Positions 1 through 12,198 of a DNA stretch of 64,000 nucleotides are shown in pieces (within the stretch, counting starts at the first letter, position 1; the number at the start of each line of letters is the position of its first letter). Made by a program: the position numbers and the translations under genes. The stretch is from Calcarisporiella thermophila CBS 279.70 (taxonomy: Eukaryota; Calcarisporiellomycota), in the NCBI RefSeq assembly GCF_041956535.1, contig NW_027192199.1, positions 186,001-250,000 of the forward strand, given 5' to 3'. Below the pieces are notes generated by a model that saw nothing but the letters and a program-made list of their open reading frames with translations, did not search any database and had not been told where the DNA came from.

Positions 1-1450
1 GACCAGTAGACGCCGGAGCGGATACGCCATCCTGTGGATTTCGCAAACCACGAAGCAGGCTCATCCTATATCAACCCGTGCACATTGAGTCGCCATGCAG
101 AGACGATGGAGAGTAATCGGACAAAAACATACCACAGCATAGGTTAATGAGTTTAAATAGGCAGCTAACGACGCGGATGATGAGGCATCAACGCCATACA
201 CATAATGGTAGGAGCCCACCTATTCAGTAAGTGCCATATATGTCTATAACATATGAACCAACTCTTATAATAGATTTCAATACCTCTTTCACAGGTGGTC
301 TTGAATTAATCTTGGTAATATGGCAAAGATCGGGCGGTCCCAGCTCGTGAAAATTGGCTGCCAGTGGAGGCATTAAAAGAATTATTAGAAAATTTTAGAT
401 CCTTTGTGAATTTCCAACATGGTAGATTAAAGAATTGGATGTAAGATGAAAAGCCATAGACACACCAATTTTGTCCTTTAATTATACCTCCAAAAAAAAA
501 CGGTATATAAAAAATTGGGATCGGCTAAGAAAATTTAATTACCAAGTATTTCAGTGCGCGAAGCTAAGGACTCTCCCAAGGTTGTCTCGAAAAATTCAGG
601 GACCGTTTTGAGAGTATCCGCCATCTTTTTGGTCACTTTCTACGGATTTTTGTCGGATGGATGCTTTTGCCTGGCCTCACAGTGAACTTGAAGAGGGGCA
701 AGATGGATGGAAGCGATGAATTGGACGCGTTATTACTGAGCATTTTCGGGAAATCCTCGGAGTTTAAGCCACGATGTTCCCTAGTAACCTAACCTTAACT
801 CTATGGGCTGAACCAGAGTAGAAAGCGGCTCAGGTCGAGATGCCTAGGATATTCGAGAGAATTGACAATTGAGTTGAGGCTGAATTGAAGAACTGGCACG
901 CGTATAACGGATCATCAGCTCTATTGAAATCCTGCTTGCGCAGTCCTCGGATAAACTCGTCCCTGGCGCACCAACCCTTACTTTCAAAGCGTATTAGCTC
1001 CTTGCGTAGTTATTAAAAATATTTCAAGGCAATCTCAAGATACATCAACTCCTATTGCTGGCTGATCCAGGTCCATAGTAGCTCTATAAATATGCATTAG
1101 AACACACAGTGGGCTGATCGTTATTGCAAAACAAGTTTTTGGCAAAAGAGTTTGTTTGTGCATATACGTGAGTGTGCCAGTTGCTGGAAATCGTGTTCCA
1201 TATTTTCCTTTACGCTTCAGGCGGAAAATAACAGAATCTCGACTAAAACACTTGTCCATTCAGTTCCATTAGCCTAGAGCAACCATGAGCAAATGAATTC
1301 CGTAAACACGAGTGCACAAATGGAATGGCTGGGCGTTTGCTGGCGTTTGTATAAAGAAGCGGCCCCATACGGCCTATGCACATTTCTTTCCGGCCCATCT
1401 AAGCTGGTGCTGGGGCATATCGCTCCAGTTTGAAACAGTTTCCTCCGCGC
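1..1450. other. gene-free left flank
   Basis: I see no convincing coding region here. The open frames are short and lack family motifs on both strands. The tract is AT-rich with A runs around 490-500. Its right end is the promoter of the transcription-factor gene that starts at 1504. Confidence 0.5.
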
Positions 1451-1457
1451 TATATAA
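1451..1457 (+). promoter_or_regulatory. TATA box of the fungal-specific TF gene
   Basis: TATATAA lies 47 bases before the ATG at 1504. This short spacing supports 1504 as the true start and argues against an upstream exon carrying a zinc cluster. Confidence 0.45.
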
Positions 1458-1503
1458 TCCAATTCAATTTCTATATTAAGACATCGAATTTCTGATATAG
1501 GAA

Positions 1504-3649
1504 ATGCCAATTTCATGTCTGGGCAGTGGACTCTTGAATAAGGGCCTGCCGTCTTTTTCTTGTGATCCGACTCGATGTTTTGGCATGTCCATGAATTCCA
1601 ACAGCTTTACTGACAGTGGTTCGCGGACCAAGCGGCTTGTATCCAAGGCTGATTCGCAAAGATCCATCGATCGATCCCTCTTAGCCTCTGATCAGGATTC
1701 AGCCGCAGAGATGGATGAAGCTATGTCACCCATTGAGTTTACGCCTACGTTGTTGACCCCTACAGAGGTCAAGATTGAGGAAAAGAATCCATCCAAATGC
1801 ATTGATCACAATCTTGACTGGACCTTTCTACTCACCCCGGAAGGCCTCCGATTTCAACTCAATCTCAACACATTGACCGACTTAAGACGGTTGCTCTTGG
1901 CTCATTTTGTGACTGAAAACGGCTTGAGATGCGTCACCATTCCAAACTGCACTGCGGATGCGAAACAAGAGCTGCTAGAAATTCCTCTTGCTGCACCTAG
2001 ATGTACGGTGTTCCATGCCACTAAGGAATGGGGCTCCATGATATCTGGCAACTTGAAGAGCGCGAGCCACGCTGAGAGGGACCGATTGAGAAAAAGCGAT
2101 GACACCAAGCTCAGCGCTAGAACCAAAAGCAACACCGTGACGACCAACGTCTATAACAAGATCATGGATTTTTTGTTCAATCTATACGCCGCAACCAAAT
2201 GTGTCTACCTCTTTCACCATCCCTCGCACTCCGTTCTTCTCGAGAGGTATTACCAAAACAAGCTGCATCCTCTACTGATTCACAGCGGAATCGCATGGGG
2301 TGCTGTCCACTTTCTCCACTATCACAAGCGCACCTCCTATCATAAACATTTACCGTCCCTGATCGAGCCGTTTCTTGCCAAGGCTCGCGCGGCAGTAGAG
2401 GATGCCTTTGACGAACCGAATTGGGAGATTGTTTTGGGTTTGCTGAACATGGAGTTTTGTGAAAGGTCGATGATGCGATGGGACCAAGCATACGAATACC
2501 ATAGACTCGCGGTGGTGATGGCACAATCGCTAGGCTGCGGGAAAGAAGAGTTGCAGTGCGAAGACCTGGCGGAAACTGAACTGCGAAAGCGAATATGGTG
2601 GGTGGGAGAAAGGAGCCTTCCCCAATTCTGCGGCCTCATGTGGCCTTGGGTTGGTGGGTGAGCGAAATTGACCCTATATTTTCTTGTCTTGCAGGTATTC
2701 GCTCTGTGTTTGTGAGACAACACACGTTATGGTGTTCTCGAAGAGTCCGCTGATCAACCTAAAGAGTATGGCCATGGCGCCAAGGCCTACACTGATGCCG
2801 GGTGAAGACGAGGAGGTGGAGCTATTAATAGTAAGTGACAAACTTTCCGCCCTCTTCCCTCTGCATTGGCACTAAGGATGACTTTGCTTCGTGGATAGTT
2901 TAATCTTACCACTTGCCTTGACTTCTACTTTAAATTTGCCTCTTACCCCGATATTGAATGGTCCCTCCCCGACCACGACATCCTAAGCGCTGTGACCGGG
3001 ATAGCTGCCCTCCTGCGCCAAGATCTCCTCAATGTGCGCAGCGCTCTTTCGGAGGAAAAGGCTAGCAAATACCACTGGGTTCATGTTGAAAGCGAGAGTG
3101 GTTTTTGGGTGAACTGGGGTGCAGTGTGGCGAAGATTTTTGGAATCCAATGCACCACCCGGCCGTTTGGAAACACCGCTGATGGCGCAGTTGAAGGAGAT
3201 AGCGATACGCGAATGCGTCAAGGTAAGCAAACTCCAGCGTCTTCCCCACCCCCTCCTCCTTCCGTGGCTAAGCATCCTCCCATTCCCCCTCCCCCTCCCT
3301 TTCTCCGTGGTAGGCTTCACGAAACGCGATCTGTATGCTAGAATATGCCATCCGGCTCAACAACTGGTGCCGCTTCAATCTAGTCAACTACTGCAAATGG
3401 GTTTGCCAAATCAGTCTTGTCGCTGCGCGATGCCATCCCAGCCTAGACGTGAAACGCTCTATCTTCCAGCTACTCCTACAATGCCTTCAGAGCTTACGGA
3501 ACCTGCCGGAGATCCCCTGCAGGGCCGCGCTCATCGTCATTTCGGACGTCATGAGCACCCTAGAGACCATGAAGAATATATGCTTTTCGAAGAAGGAGCT
3601 CGATAAGCCCAAGCACAAGCTAAGGCCTATTGCGCGCAAAGGGTCGTGA
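1504..3649 (+). CDS. fungal-specific transcription factor domain protein, no zinc cluster seen
   Basis: Four exons give a continuous frame: 1504-2597, 2695-2830, 2899-3222 and 3314-3649 (about 629 residues). Residues about 215-420 resemble the Fungal_trans middle homology region of Zn2Cys6 regulators: a helical stretch, then RKRIW joined across the first intron to YSLCV, followed by a short Pro-rich segment. Family members normally bind DNA through an N-terminal C6 zinc cluster. The N-terminus here has only scattered cysteines and no CxxCRxRK-type motif. It is Ser/Thr-rich with an acidic stretch. The protein may therefore act as a cofactor, or an upstream exon may be missed, although a TATA box 47 bases upstream argues against that. 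It converges on the HMG-box gene. Probably nuclear. The target is unknown. Confidence 0.7.
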
Positions 3650-3904
3650 GAGCCGAGGAGAAAGAGCGTGTACGAGTTACAATTGCCGATCCCCACTCTT
3701 TTCACCCCCATTCCACTGTAATTATATCATAACTCTGAGACGAATTTATTTATATTGTAATCTCATGTGACAAATACCAAAAATTGACTTTAATAAACAC
3801 CACTATCCCACTCGAGCTTTTCTATTCTCTTCTCATTGCAATCTTGCATTCCATTAAAATAGGTGGAGGGGAGCGGTGAGGGGAGGGGAGGATAGGAATA
3901 TAGA

Positions 3905-5081
3905 CTACCTCTCCAGTGCGTCTTGGAATGCATCCATGCTCCTTTTCCCCCCCATCTCCGCTGAGTCATTGATGAGTTTCAACACGCCGTCCAACGCGTT
4001 CTCCTTTTCCACGATACTCCACCCAATTCTCTCGTTAAACCCCATGCTTCTCTTTTTGTGGAGCTTTCTCCTGCGTTTCTTCTCGGGGCCGAATTCAGAG
4101 TGGTGGCTCTTTTTCGAGCGTGGCAGGGTAACCACGGAATCGTCTTCTCTACCCGGCATCGTGCAGTTAGATTCCTCTCCTCGCTCCGGCACTCCAGGTT
4201 GGGCAACATTGCTTAGCGGTGCCGGAACATATGGCGGCGATGAAGAGGGAACAACGCTGACATCGGCTTCAGAGAGTAGAGCGTTTTCCCGTGTGTTAGT
4301 AACCGTTTCTCCAGCATACTCGATAGCATCCTCGAATTTCTCCTGATCTTCATCATCCGTGTCCTGGTGAAACGGGGCAGTGTAGGCGGGGGTATAAGCT
4401 TGGGAGTAACTGGGCGTCTTGCCCCCCTCCTTTTTCCATTCAGCATAGACTTTTAAGGCCTGTGTGTAAGCGGCTTTGTCCTCTGCATATTTCCGGTCGT
4501 ATTTCTATCAAGATGGAAAAGATTGAGTACTTGCACACTTGACACGATGCGTGATCTGCTTTTTTTTCTGCCTTTCATCAGCTCCAAATTCAGCAGAAGC
4601 TTGGGCTAGCATAGATTGACTTACTTCGCGTTCTCCGGCCGGCAAATTTCTCCACTTTTCAGCCAATACTCGAATCAACTCTGTTTGATTCGCCTCGGGA
4701 AATTCCTCCTTCGCGCTTTTATACGCATCCTTGGTAAACCGCGCATAGTTCGAGAGGGGCTTCTTGGGGGCGTGGGGATCCACAGTCCGCTTTAGGCGCT
4801 TTTTGGGCGGTTGTTGCGATGTCAGTGTCGCAAAGTGCTGAATGTACTCGGGGAGATGGCTAGCCAAGTGCTCGAGATTATCCGCAAGTTTTCGTATGTT
4901 TCGTGCGGTCTAGCGTTGAGTACGAAGAGAGGGAAGAAAGAAGAGAATATGAGCAAGGGTGAAGTGACGCCTAAGATGTCATGATACTCACACGGGCACT
5001 CTTGTGCGAGAATGACCTCAGTGTCTGTTTCAAGGGTGGCAAAAGAGCGCTAGAAGACTCGACCTGTTTCTTCTTTGCCAT
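3905..5081 (-). CDS. HMG-box DNA-binding protein
   Basis: The start is the ATG at 5081 (MAKKKQVESSSALLPP). Exon 1 is 5081-4992. Exon 2 begins at 4909 and holds a basic patch (PPKKRLKRTVDP) followed by one HMG box. That box starts APKKPLSNYARF and contains the RVLAEKWRNLPAGER helix, which is the L-shaped DNA-bending fold. The last exon runs to the stop at 3905. It has a short HMG-like helix (YAEDKAAYTQALKVY), an acidic segment, and a basic motif (EKKRRRKLHKKR) likely to be a nuclear localisation signal. The splice between exon 2 and the last exon (about 4560-4480) is uncertain. A GTACTC...GCAG intron and a GTCAAG...TAG intron both keep frame. Similar single-box proteins are chromatin architectural factors of the Nhp6/Hmo1 type. 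The specific orthologue is not clear. Confidence 0.75.
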
Positions 5082-5672
5082 TGCGGACTAGCAGAGGAAT
5101 GCAGGTAAAAGATAGCACATATACGCGCCTACGACGAAGTAGCAAATATGAGGGCACGTCGCGATGACTCCCCCTAAATGGCGTGTCAATAAAGGAGTAA
5201 AGAAGCGTGCTTCCTTAATAGCGCCTATTATAGCTTTAATGGATAGGTACAGATAGAGGGCGGGTTGGCTTTAAAATGGCTTTCACGCGGTTCTTTCTTA
5301 AAGAAAGGCTTACCTTTAGTGCAGTATGAAAAAAATGCTGCGTGCGGGGATGGGAAGGCTGCTCTACGAGAATAGAAGAAAAAGAAAAAAGGAGCATCAT
5401 ACTGGAACAGGAACGGGCCGGAGGTAATTTCTCTTTAGGTTAAGTCGTTGCAGGGCGGCCGGCAAAAACGGCCGGGAACCACGGGATCCATTTTCTGATT
5501 CATCTTAAATTTTTCCGTCAACTTTGCAGAGGGAGAGAGGGGATAAGTGGTGGAGGAAGATTACATTGGTGCAAGTTAAAGTGAGTGCAATAAATAAAGA
5601 GATATGAATAAAAAGAAGTAGAATGGTCCATGAGATGGTTTGTATGTGGTTCAAAAAGTCGCTATATCATGC
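5082..5672. other. intergenic, HMG-box promoter and downstream gene 3' end
   Basis: No gene is seen. The region must hold the promoter of the HMG-box gene (reading left) and the 3' end of the tail-anchored protein gene. A short palindromic GC patch (GGCCGGCAAAAACGGCCGG) lies near 5456-5474. No TATA box is obvious. Confidence 0.4.
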
Positions 5673-8643
5673 CTATGCATTCCCGAGTCGCCCTCTCACA
5701 ACCTCCCAGATGGAGAGCCCTCCCCGTTGCGCGAGGTGCCACACGCTCTTGCAATACTTTCGCCCGGCCCGCAATACCGTCACCACGAGCCAAAACACGA
5801 TTGCCAAGCCAGTGACCATATACTCTAGCACCACGTACCCAATGTCCAACCAGGGACTTTTGGCCCGCACTGCATTGATGATCTGGATGTCATCCTCCAG
5901 CGCTTTTACCGTATGGAAATTGTGCTCATTAATCACGGCCATCATCTCCGTCATGTCGGCGGTCAGACTTCGAAGCTGCCCGACAATCTTCCGATTCAGT
6001 GCGTCGAGGATGTCGAGGCCGGCAGCCGTGCGGACCTGATCTGCGGACATGGCGTGGAGCGAGCCGTAGACAAATTCCTGTGATGGAATAAAACTCCCGC
6101 TGCCGGTGGAATTGGCCCCATGCTCGCTATGTATGATGATGGAGCTCGGCGGGCGGGTGGAGACGGATGCGTTGGTCGGAATTGAGCTCATGGATATCAT
6201 GGTCGAGAGTGACTCATTATCGGACTCCAGGTCATACAGGAACTCTTCAAGGAACTTGGCGCGTTGCTGAAGGTTCAACTGGAAGAGATGAAACAGATCA
6301 AAGGTTAAAAAAAAAAAAGCTTTGCACAATGAGAGGAGGGCTGGTTTAGTTCATTACTTCGCAGTGCTGGACAAAATCAAGCGCAATAGCAATCTGTCTC
6401 TGATATCTCGCTAGGGCACCCTCGATCTCGGACTGTTTTCTACATAATATCCTTTGTCAGCTGTCGCTAAACGGTATCTGAAAGCCAACCCATACTAACA
6501 TGTTTTGGTCACTCTCCGATACAAGGAGCACCACCAAATTGATGAGTTGATCCCCACCGTCAATCAGTTTTTCAAATCGTAGCTTAGCAGACGTGCTAGG
6601 ATCAAACACAGCTATAATGCAATCGTATGTCAAGAAAGCGTCAACAATTCCAACCCATGAAACCTCCGATTACCAAGGCTCTCCTCCTCGTCCTGCCGCC
6701 AGAGCACCGCCCATTTTCTAAAATGCTCCACATATGGCTTGATATGCTTCGGAACAAGATCCAAGTCGATTACAATGGCTTGTTCTAGATTCAACTCGAC
6801 CCCTAGATAAGGCAACCATCCAATGTCCATCGATGTGTAGTTAGATTATATATGGGGATATTTACCCTGTTCTTCGCTGTTAAACTGTTCCTCCTGCTCG
6901 TTCTCGTCCTCTTCTCGTTTCACCTCACCCTCGTCCCTCCTTTCTTCGTTATCCATCACCCTTTCACCAATCTCTTTTAAACTTTTTTCTGGTTCAAAAT
7001 CCCTTGCCTCCATCTCGCTTTCGTCACTTGGTGGCGGATCCTCGACTGCTAATGGCCTTCGGGGTCGGTGTATGAGCCGGCGGAGGTCCATGCGTCCCGA
7101 TAGAGCGGCCTCGGAAGCCTGCCTTGTGATTTTTGCGGTGCTACTAATTGAGCTAGTGGAGGCATTTCCTGAGGGATTGACCGGGAGAGATGAGACACGG
7201 CCAATGCCAGCCTCTTTGTAGGGAAACAAGGCGGGCTCTGTCCCTTCCTAAAGCAGAGGGGTTCAGTCAATATACTACTTCTCTTCATGTGCGTCATGAG
7301 GATTGAAATCACCTTTTGCTGAGGATAGATGACACCCAGACCTACTCCTTGGTGCACCCTCTGTCCATTCCCTTCGGAGTGTTCCTCTAGCTCTCTCCCT
7401 CCAGGACGCCATCCGAAAATTTTGTTGGTCCAAGATCGCCGTTTTCGCATTAGCTCATCATCGATGCCACCCACTTCCCCACTTGAAGGTTCTTCACTGG
7501 TCGCTCGTCGCTCCCTACTGCCAGGTGGAGCAGGCGGCCGTTTCTGGTGACGGGGCCGCCTTTCCGGCGAAATTCGTTGCGCTAGAAGATTGGTTGCAGA
7601 GTGTTCCAACAAAGGCGAATCATGGGGTGCGGTTCGAAATGAGGAGGAGGTGGCGGAGCCGGTTGATTTGGGTAGCAAGGATGCCTCGGTCGGGGGCGGA
7701 GGGGTGTGTATCCGCTCGTCGTCCTCTACCACTGCCTCAACACTACTCCCAGCAGACGCAAAGCTAAGGGCAGAGCCGGGTCGGTCCACAACCTCACTTT
7801 CCTCCTCATCATAGTGGTTATTCCAATCCTCGGGAGTGAGGAGCCAGTAGGTTCGTCTCGCTTTGCCTGCCCGATCACGTCGCCGAATAATCCTGAGGGG
7901 GTTATATTCGCGCCCCAGCTGGTGCAGCGCGGCAATCAGGGAGTACTGGTATTGTATCAGTTCCTTGCAGCGGCGCGAGCGGTCCCGTGTCTTGTCGGAG
8001 ATGAAGTCTTCCAGGGAAAAATCGTCGCTATCCCCACTAAAATCGCGCAATACCTCGCGAGAGGAATACCGCAGCTTACGCTTACGACGGGAGAGGCGGG
8101 ACTCGGTGGTCATATGCGCGAGTCGGAGTACATCCTCGGTCCCAATACCATCCAGAAGATCCTCCACGGGCTCTACACAAAGGATAGCCATTTGTTAATT
8201 TCGAATTCTAGCAATTACTTCTCTCCCAACGGAGCATCATAGCAACACTACCTCCAGGCTCTTCTTCGTGGGTTATACTCTTGAAACTCTTCCCTCCACT
8301 CTCAATATGATGCCGTACAAGTGCTAATTCTTCGACCTTTGCTTGACGCCGACTTTCGCGTCTTTTTCGATTGGGATTGGCATCCGTCGTGGAGGATTGC
8401 TCTCCCGGCGATCTCGTCAAGGCCTCATCCCTAAATAGCACAAGACCCCATGTTGGTTCTGTAGGCGGGGACGGTAGAAGACCCTGCGGGTTCGTCGACG
8501 ACCTCTGGCGTTCGAGAGGTGGGGATTAGAATGCGTTACACGGAATGATTTCAGGTATGGATTGATATGATTATTACCTTTTTGAGCGGCTCAAGACTAT
8601 CGTGGTCATGCTCATGTCGGAATGGAGGCGAAAATCCAGACAT
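5673..8643 (-). CDS. hypothetical protein with C-terminal membrane segment
   Basis: I do not recognise the family. Eight exons join in frame: 8643-8578, 8504-8252, 8172-7313, 7247-6866, 6802-6674, 6611-6500, 6439-6358 and 6278-5673 (about 829 residues). The N-terminal half is Arg/Ser-rich and probably disordered. It contains one conserved-looking helical patch (KELIQYQYSLIAALHQLG, then a basic segment and TYWLLTPEDWNNHY). A Pro-rich region and an acidic Glu-rich tract follow. The second half is helical (IKQSEIEGALARYQRQIAIA; LNLQQRAKFLEEFLYDLE). A single hydrophobic segment at about 771-800 (LEYMVTGLAIVFWLVV) lies near the C-terminus, so the protein is probably anchored by its tail with the bulk in the cytosol. 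No catalytic motif was seen. The consistency of all seven introns supports a real gene. Confidence 0.7.
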
Positions 8644-8984
8644 TGAGATGGTGGTATATGGGTTTGGTATAAGCTGGTATATTGGAGAGGATTTTTAGGG
8701 TATGGGTTGAAAATGGGGAAGAGATTTATCTTGTGATTTAATAAGGATTTTTTTATCTCTTAGCCTAAATGGACTAAAATCCGCACATCGCACGTGCTGC
8801 ATTTGATTCTGATGCCATTTATTTTAAAAATGGGATTCCACATTTTCGACGCGTTTTTAATATCTCTGATTTGATTACATGAACGGTTATATATATTTAT
8901 ATCTGTATATGTAGCGTTCTCAAACTCATCCAGCTTGCGATCCAAAAAAAAAAAATACACGGGTTAACTTGGGTAGCTCAACAC

Positions 8985-10800
8985 TTAGCCAGAGTGCTCC
9001 ACCGGAACTGTGACTAGACGTCCATTGACCACAATACTCTTGAATTGCTCGGGCACTGGCACCTCTTTGAAATCGCCGCTTTCATCGGCGCCAGGCAAAA
9101 GCACATTCAGTGAAGAGCTCTTAGCTGTAAAAATCTCACAATCAAGGCATTCCTCTGATAGGTATATCAGGCCACTATCCGACTTGTCCACCGCAATAGT
9201 GGGGGTTTTGTGGAAGACCTGCAACTGGAAAGAGCGACTATTCACGACGTCAATTGTGCTCACCGTAGAGTCGATAGCAAGGCCACACTTATTACATGAA
9301 TCTATTTTTTTTTTGTTTTGTGACGCAAGAGTATTATTGGCCTTTTCTTGGAATAGAGGCGGAAAAAAAAAAAAAGAATGCATACCCATTGTGACGGCGT
9401 TCACCTTGCCCTTAACTTGGATCACACTATTTTGGCAGTTGAAGATATAGACTGACTGGTTGATTTGTGTGTTCTCAATAAGGATGGAATTGTTGCCTTC
9501 GTGATTCTCCACGACCCATTTATTTCCTTCAAGTTCCAAGCGCGCCGGTTTCTTGGCCTTCGCCTTTGTGGGAGCAGTGGGAGGGGATTTTTTCCCCGAA
9601 GTAAGAGCTGCTGGTTTTGGTGAGGGTGGGGGAGGAGTTCGCTTTGTCGGCTCGGTTGATGCTTTGACCACGCTGGACGCGCGGAGGCTAGGATTCTTGT
9701 GTGTCATTTCGCTCTTGTCCACCTTACGTAGACCCTTGGTGATTCCTTCGCCTTTGTTCAATTCCGCAAGAACGGCGACCATATCGCTCTTTTGTCCCGA
9801 CCCGGACGTCTCTTCTGAAAAATCAAAACTAGGAGGAGGAGGGGGTGGGGGAGGGACACCGCCCGCTGGAGGAGCGGGGGCAGCAGAAGCAGTAGGCTTG
9901 CGGCCAACAAAGGACTGAGGATCCTGGCCATGCGAGTTCCATTCAAGCCCCGTCGTATAACATTGCTTCACGTAATTATGTAATGCTGCCAACAGGTCCA
10001 TATAGCTTTTTGCCCACTCGACATGCTTTGTGTCCCTAGAAGCAAAGCGAAATGAAATCTCTTAGTGTCTCCGGAAGTAAAAATGGCACCTTACTTTTCT
10101 TTCCACTCTTTGATGACACGATTTGCGTAGAACTGAGCAGCATCCTTCATCTCATTTACAAAAGGAGCTGGTTTAGGTTCCTATGAAAAAGCATCAAATA
10201 GGCGTTAGACAAATTCATCGGTCTCATCACGAGAGCTAATCGGAAATTACCACTGCAACCCAACCAAGGGCTTGTATTCCCTCGCTCACCACGGTGAGAT
10301 GATTAAAATATTGGCTTGGGCGGTTCAAATCGCGAATTTCGCAAATCTTTTCCAAAGATTCGCGCGTAGGCTTGATAAGCTCGGCAAAAACGGGAGAGGT
10401 CACGTCCGGTTTTTTCGCCTGGGTTGCGATAAGGATAAAATCGCGCTGAGCATTGAAGACATCTTCGACGTACTTGCTCTGAACATTGGAATTGAATTAG
10501 TAAATCAATGATTCATGCTAAAATAACACAAATTTGATTTACCTGCTCGGCCACCTTGTCCCCGATCTTAAGGGATGCCTCAAGATAATTCTTCAGTGGG
10601 CCGCCAGTGATCTCATCAAACGCCTCGACTTTCTGAGGAAGCTGCGTCTGAGCTGCCGATGGACTACCAGCCGCACCAGCAGAGGCGGGGGGTGCTTTGG
10701 CAGAAGAAGAGGAGCCAGATGAGGACAAGGCAAGATCCTCCAATCGTGATGTTGCGATTTCTAAGCGCTTGATGAGAGTTGCGAGGGCGTTTTCGTGCAT
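8985..10800 (-). CDS. SRV2: adenylyl cyclase-associated protein (CAP/Srv2)
   Basis: Five exons: 10800-10543, 10478-10251, 10180-10095, 10035-9386 and 9301-8985 (about 512 residues, normal for CAP). The N-terminal domain begins with the family-type helix (LIKRLEIATSRLEDLA), followed by a Ser/Ala/Pro linker. The helical folded domain includes KPTRESLEKI and DTKHVEWAKSYMDLLAAL. A polyproline run (PPPPPPPP) sits before a WH2-like segment (ALNKGEGITKGLRKVDK). The C-terminal beta-helix CARP domain starts at LELEGNKWVVENHEGN and ends at a family-typical VNGRLVTVPVEHSG. CAP binds actin monomers, recycles ADP-actin from cofilin, and in yeasts links Ras to adenylyl cyclase. It acts in the cytosol at the cortex. 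The polyproline run probably binds profilin or SH3 domains. No missing domain was seen. Confidence 0.93.
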
Positions 10801-11400
10801 GTTATTTTCTTGTTACCTGGTAGTAGAGTTTTATTTTCTTGCAACCCTTTAAACTCTTTCTACAGAAGGGTTACCAAAATGTATATTAGGATTTATTCGA
10901 TCAACTATATTAAGAAACTAGAATTCATTCTTCCCACTCTCATTTATGGGATTTAGGGATGCGAAAAGTGACTGCTAGAATAGAATCTATTCTAGCATCG
11001 CAGCCATGTCAGTTAGAAACTAACAGAAAACAAACTTTCACAGATCAAACAACCAAGTACCCCAAAAGGAATAAAAGTGTAAGTTTCCATTATTTTTCGC
11101 ATCCTTCCATTTCACAGGTCGTCCTATTCGTTTAGCAGGTGGTGGCCAGATAATAATATCACTATTTTCTTAGGAAACGGCCAAAAGAGTTTCCATGGTA
11201 AAAGAAGTAGACGAATTCATGTTCCATCCAAATTTTTCAAGGACTAAATGAGTAAAAGGAAGATATTTAAATGGAAGAGGATTGCGAATAAAAAAAGCAT
11301 TTTTAGCTGTATGTTGAGCATTGGCAAAGTCTATATATTCATTGGCATACAACTGATAATAGTACACATATAATGCAAAATGGACAGAACAGAGAACCAT
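10801..11400. other. intergenic between SRV2 promoter and secreted-protein 3' end
   Basis: No gene is seen. The region is AT-rich with a short inverted repeat around 10972-10996 (TAGAATAGA / TCTATTCTA). It should contain the SRV2 promoter, reading left. Confidence 0.4.
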
Positions 11401-12198
11401 TTAGTTGGAGCTCTGATGAATCAGAGGCTGGTCATTGAATCCCTGGGAATTGACAATGTTCACGCTAGAGAGTTTCTGGTCACCCGATACGGTCACGTCT
11501 CCAGAGATGAACAGCCCCTTGTCCTTGGGGCTATGCTTTGGAATGACGGGGGAAGGAGCCGCTATCGTTGTGACGGTAATAGCAGGAGCTGTGATTGTCA
11601 CAACCTTAACTTCAGGGCTCGGTAGGGCTGTCATGAGAGGGCTTTCATCCACAGGCCTAGGGCTCTCTGCCTCTGGGGCAGCTTCTTCAGGTTGAGGTTG
11701 TGCAGACACAGGAGCATCCCCTTGTTCGGGGTTCGCTGCTACTGGGACGGCATCCTCTGCAGGTCTCGGATTATTCGCGGGGGGGACAGCGGAATCCACT
11801 GGCTGCGGTTGCTCAGCGGCTGGTTGCGGTTGCTCAACGGCGGGAGGCGAAGCCAAAACGGGCCTCTCATTGTTGACGTGCTGGTCCACGGCCGGCTGCC
11901 TGGTAGGTCTGCTACCGTCATTACCCTGAACAATGCCTCTCGCCTCCCCGCCGTTCTGATGGTTCACCACGATTTCCTTCTTCCCTCCAACAATGTTCTC
12001 CCCACTAACATCCACGCCCGAGGGGAAATCGGTAAGTTTGCCCCGGAACATCCTTGAATTTTCCATTTCAATCACACTGTTTGCGCTGAGCTCAGGCACA
12101 ACGACCTTTCCAGCGATACTGATCACACGCTTTTCAAGAGGGGCGGCAATGGCGCCGGTCGAAAAGGCAAGGAGAAGAGCAAAGTAGAGAGGCTTCAT
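11401..12198 (-). CDS. small secreted Pro/Ala/Glu-rich protein with Kex2 site
   Basis: This is a single-exon 265-residue protein. It has a clear signal peptide (MKPLYFALLLAFSTGAIA) followed at once by APLEKR, a dibasic Kex2-type site. The predicted mature protein starts VISIAGKVVVPELSANSVIE. It continues with a short valine-rich part, a long low-complexity region of PRPAE/QPQP-type repeats (about residues 100-190), and a tail with VTVSGDQKLSSVNIVNS. No known domain was recognised. It is probably secreted or cell-wall associated. The propeptide layout (signal, A-P-L, dibasic) resembles the secreted precursors at 48 and 54 kb. An AAATAAATAAG element about 130 bases upstream of the ATG may be its TATA box. 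Confidence 0.7.
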   Translation of the reverse strand: MKPLYFALLLAFSTGAIAAPLEKRVISIAGKVVVPELSANSVIEMENSRMFRGKLTDFPSGVDVSGENIVGGKKEIVVNHQNGGEARGIVQGNDGSRPTRQPAVDQHVNNERPVLASPPAVEQPQPAAEQPQPVDSAVPPANNPRPAEDAVPVAANPEQGDAPVSAQPQPEEAAPEAESPRPVDESPLMTALPSPEVKVVTITAPAITVTTIAAPSPVIPKHSPKDKGLFISGDVTVSGDQKLSSVNIVNSQGFNDQPLIHQSSN

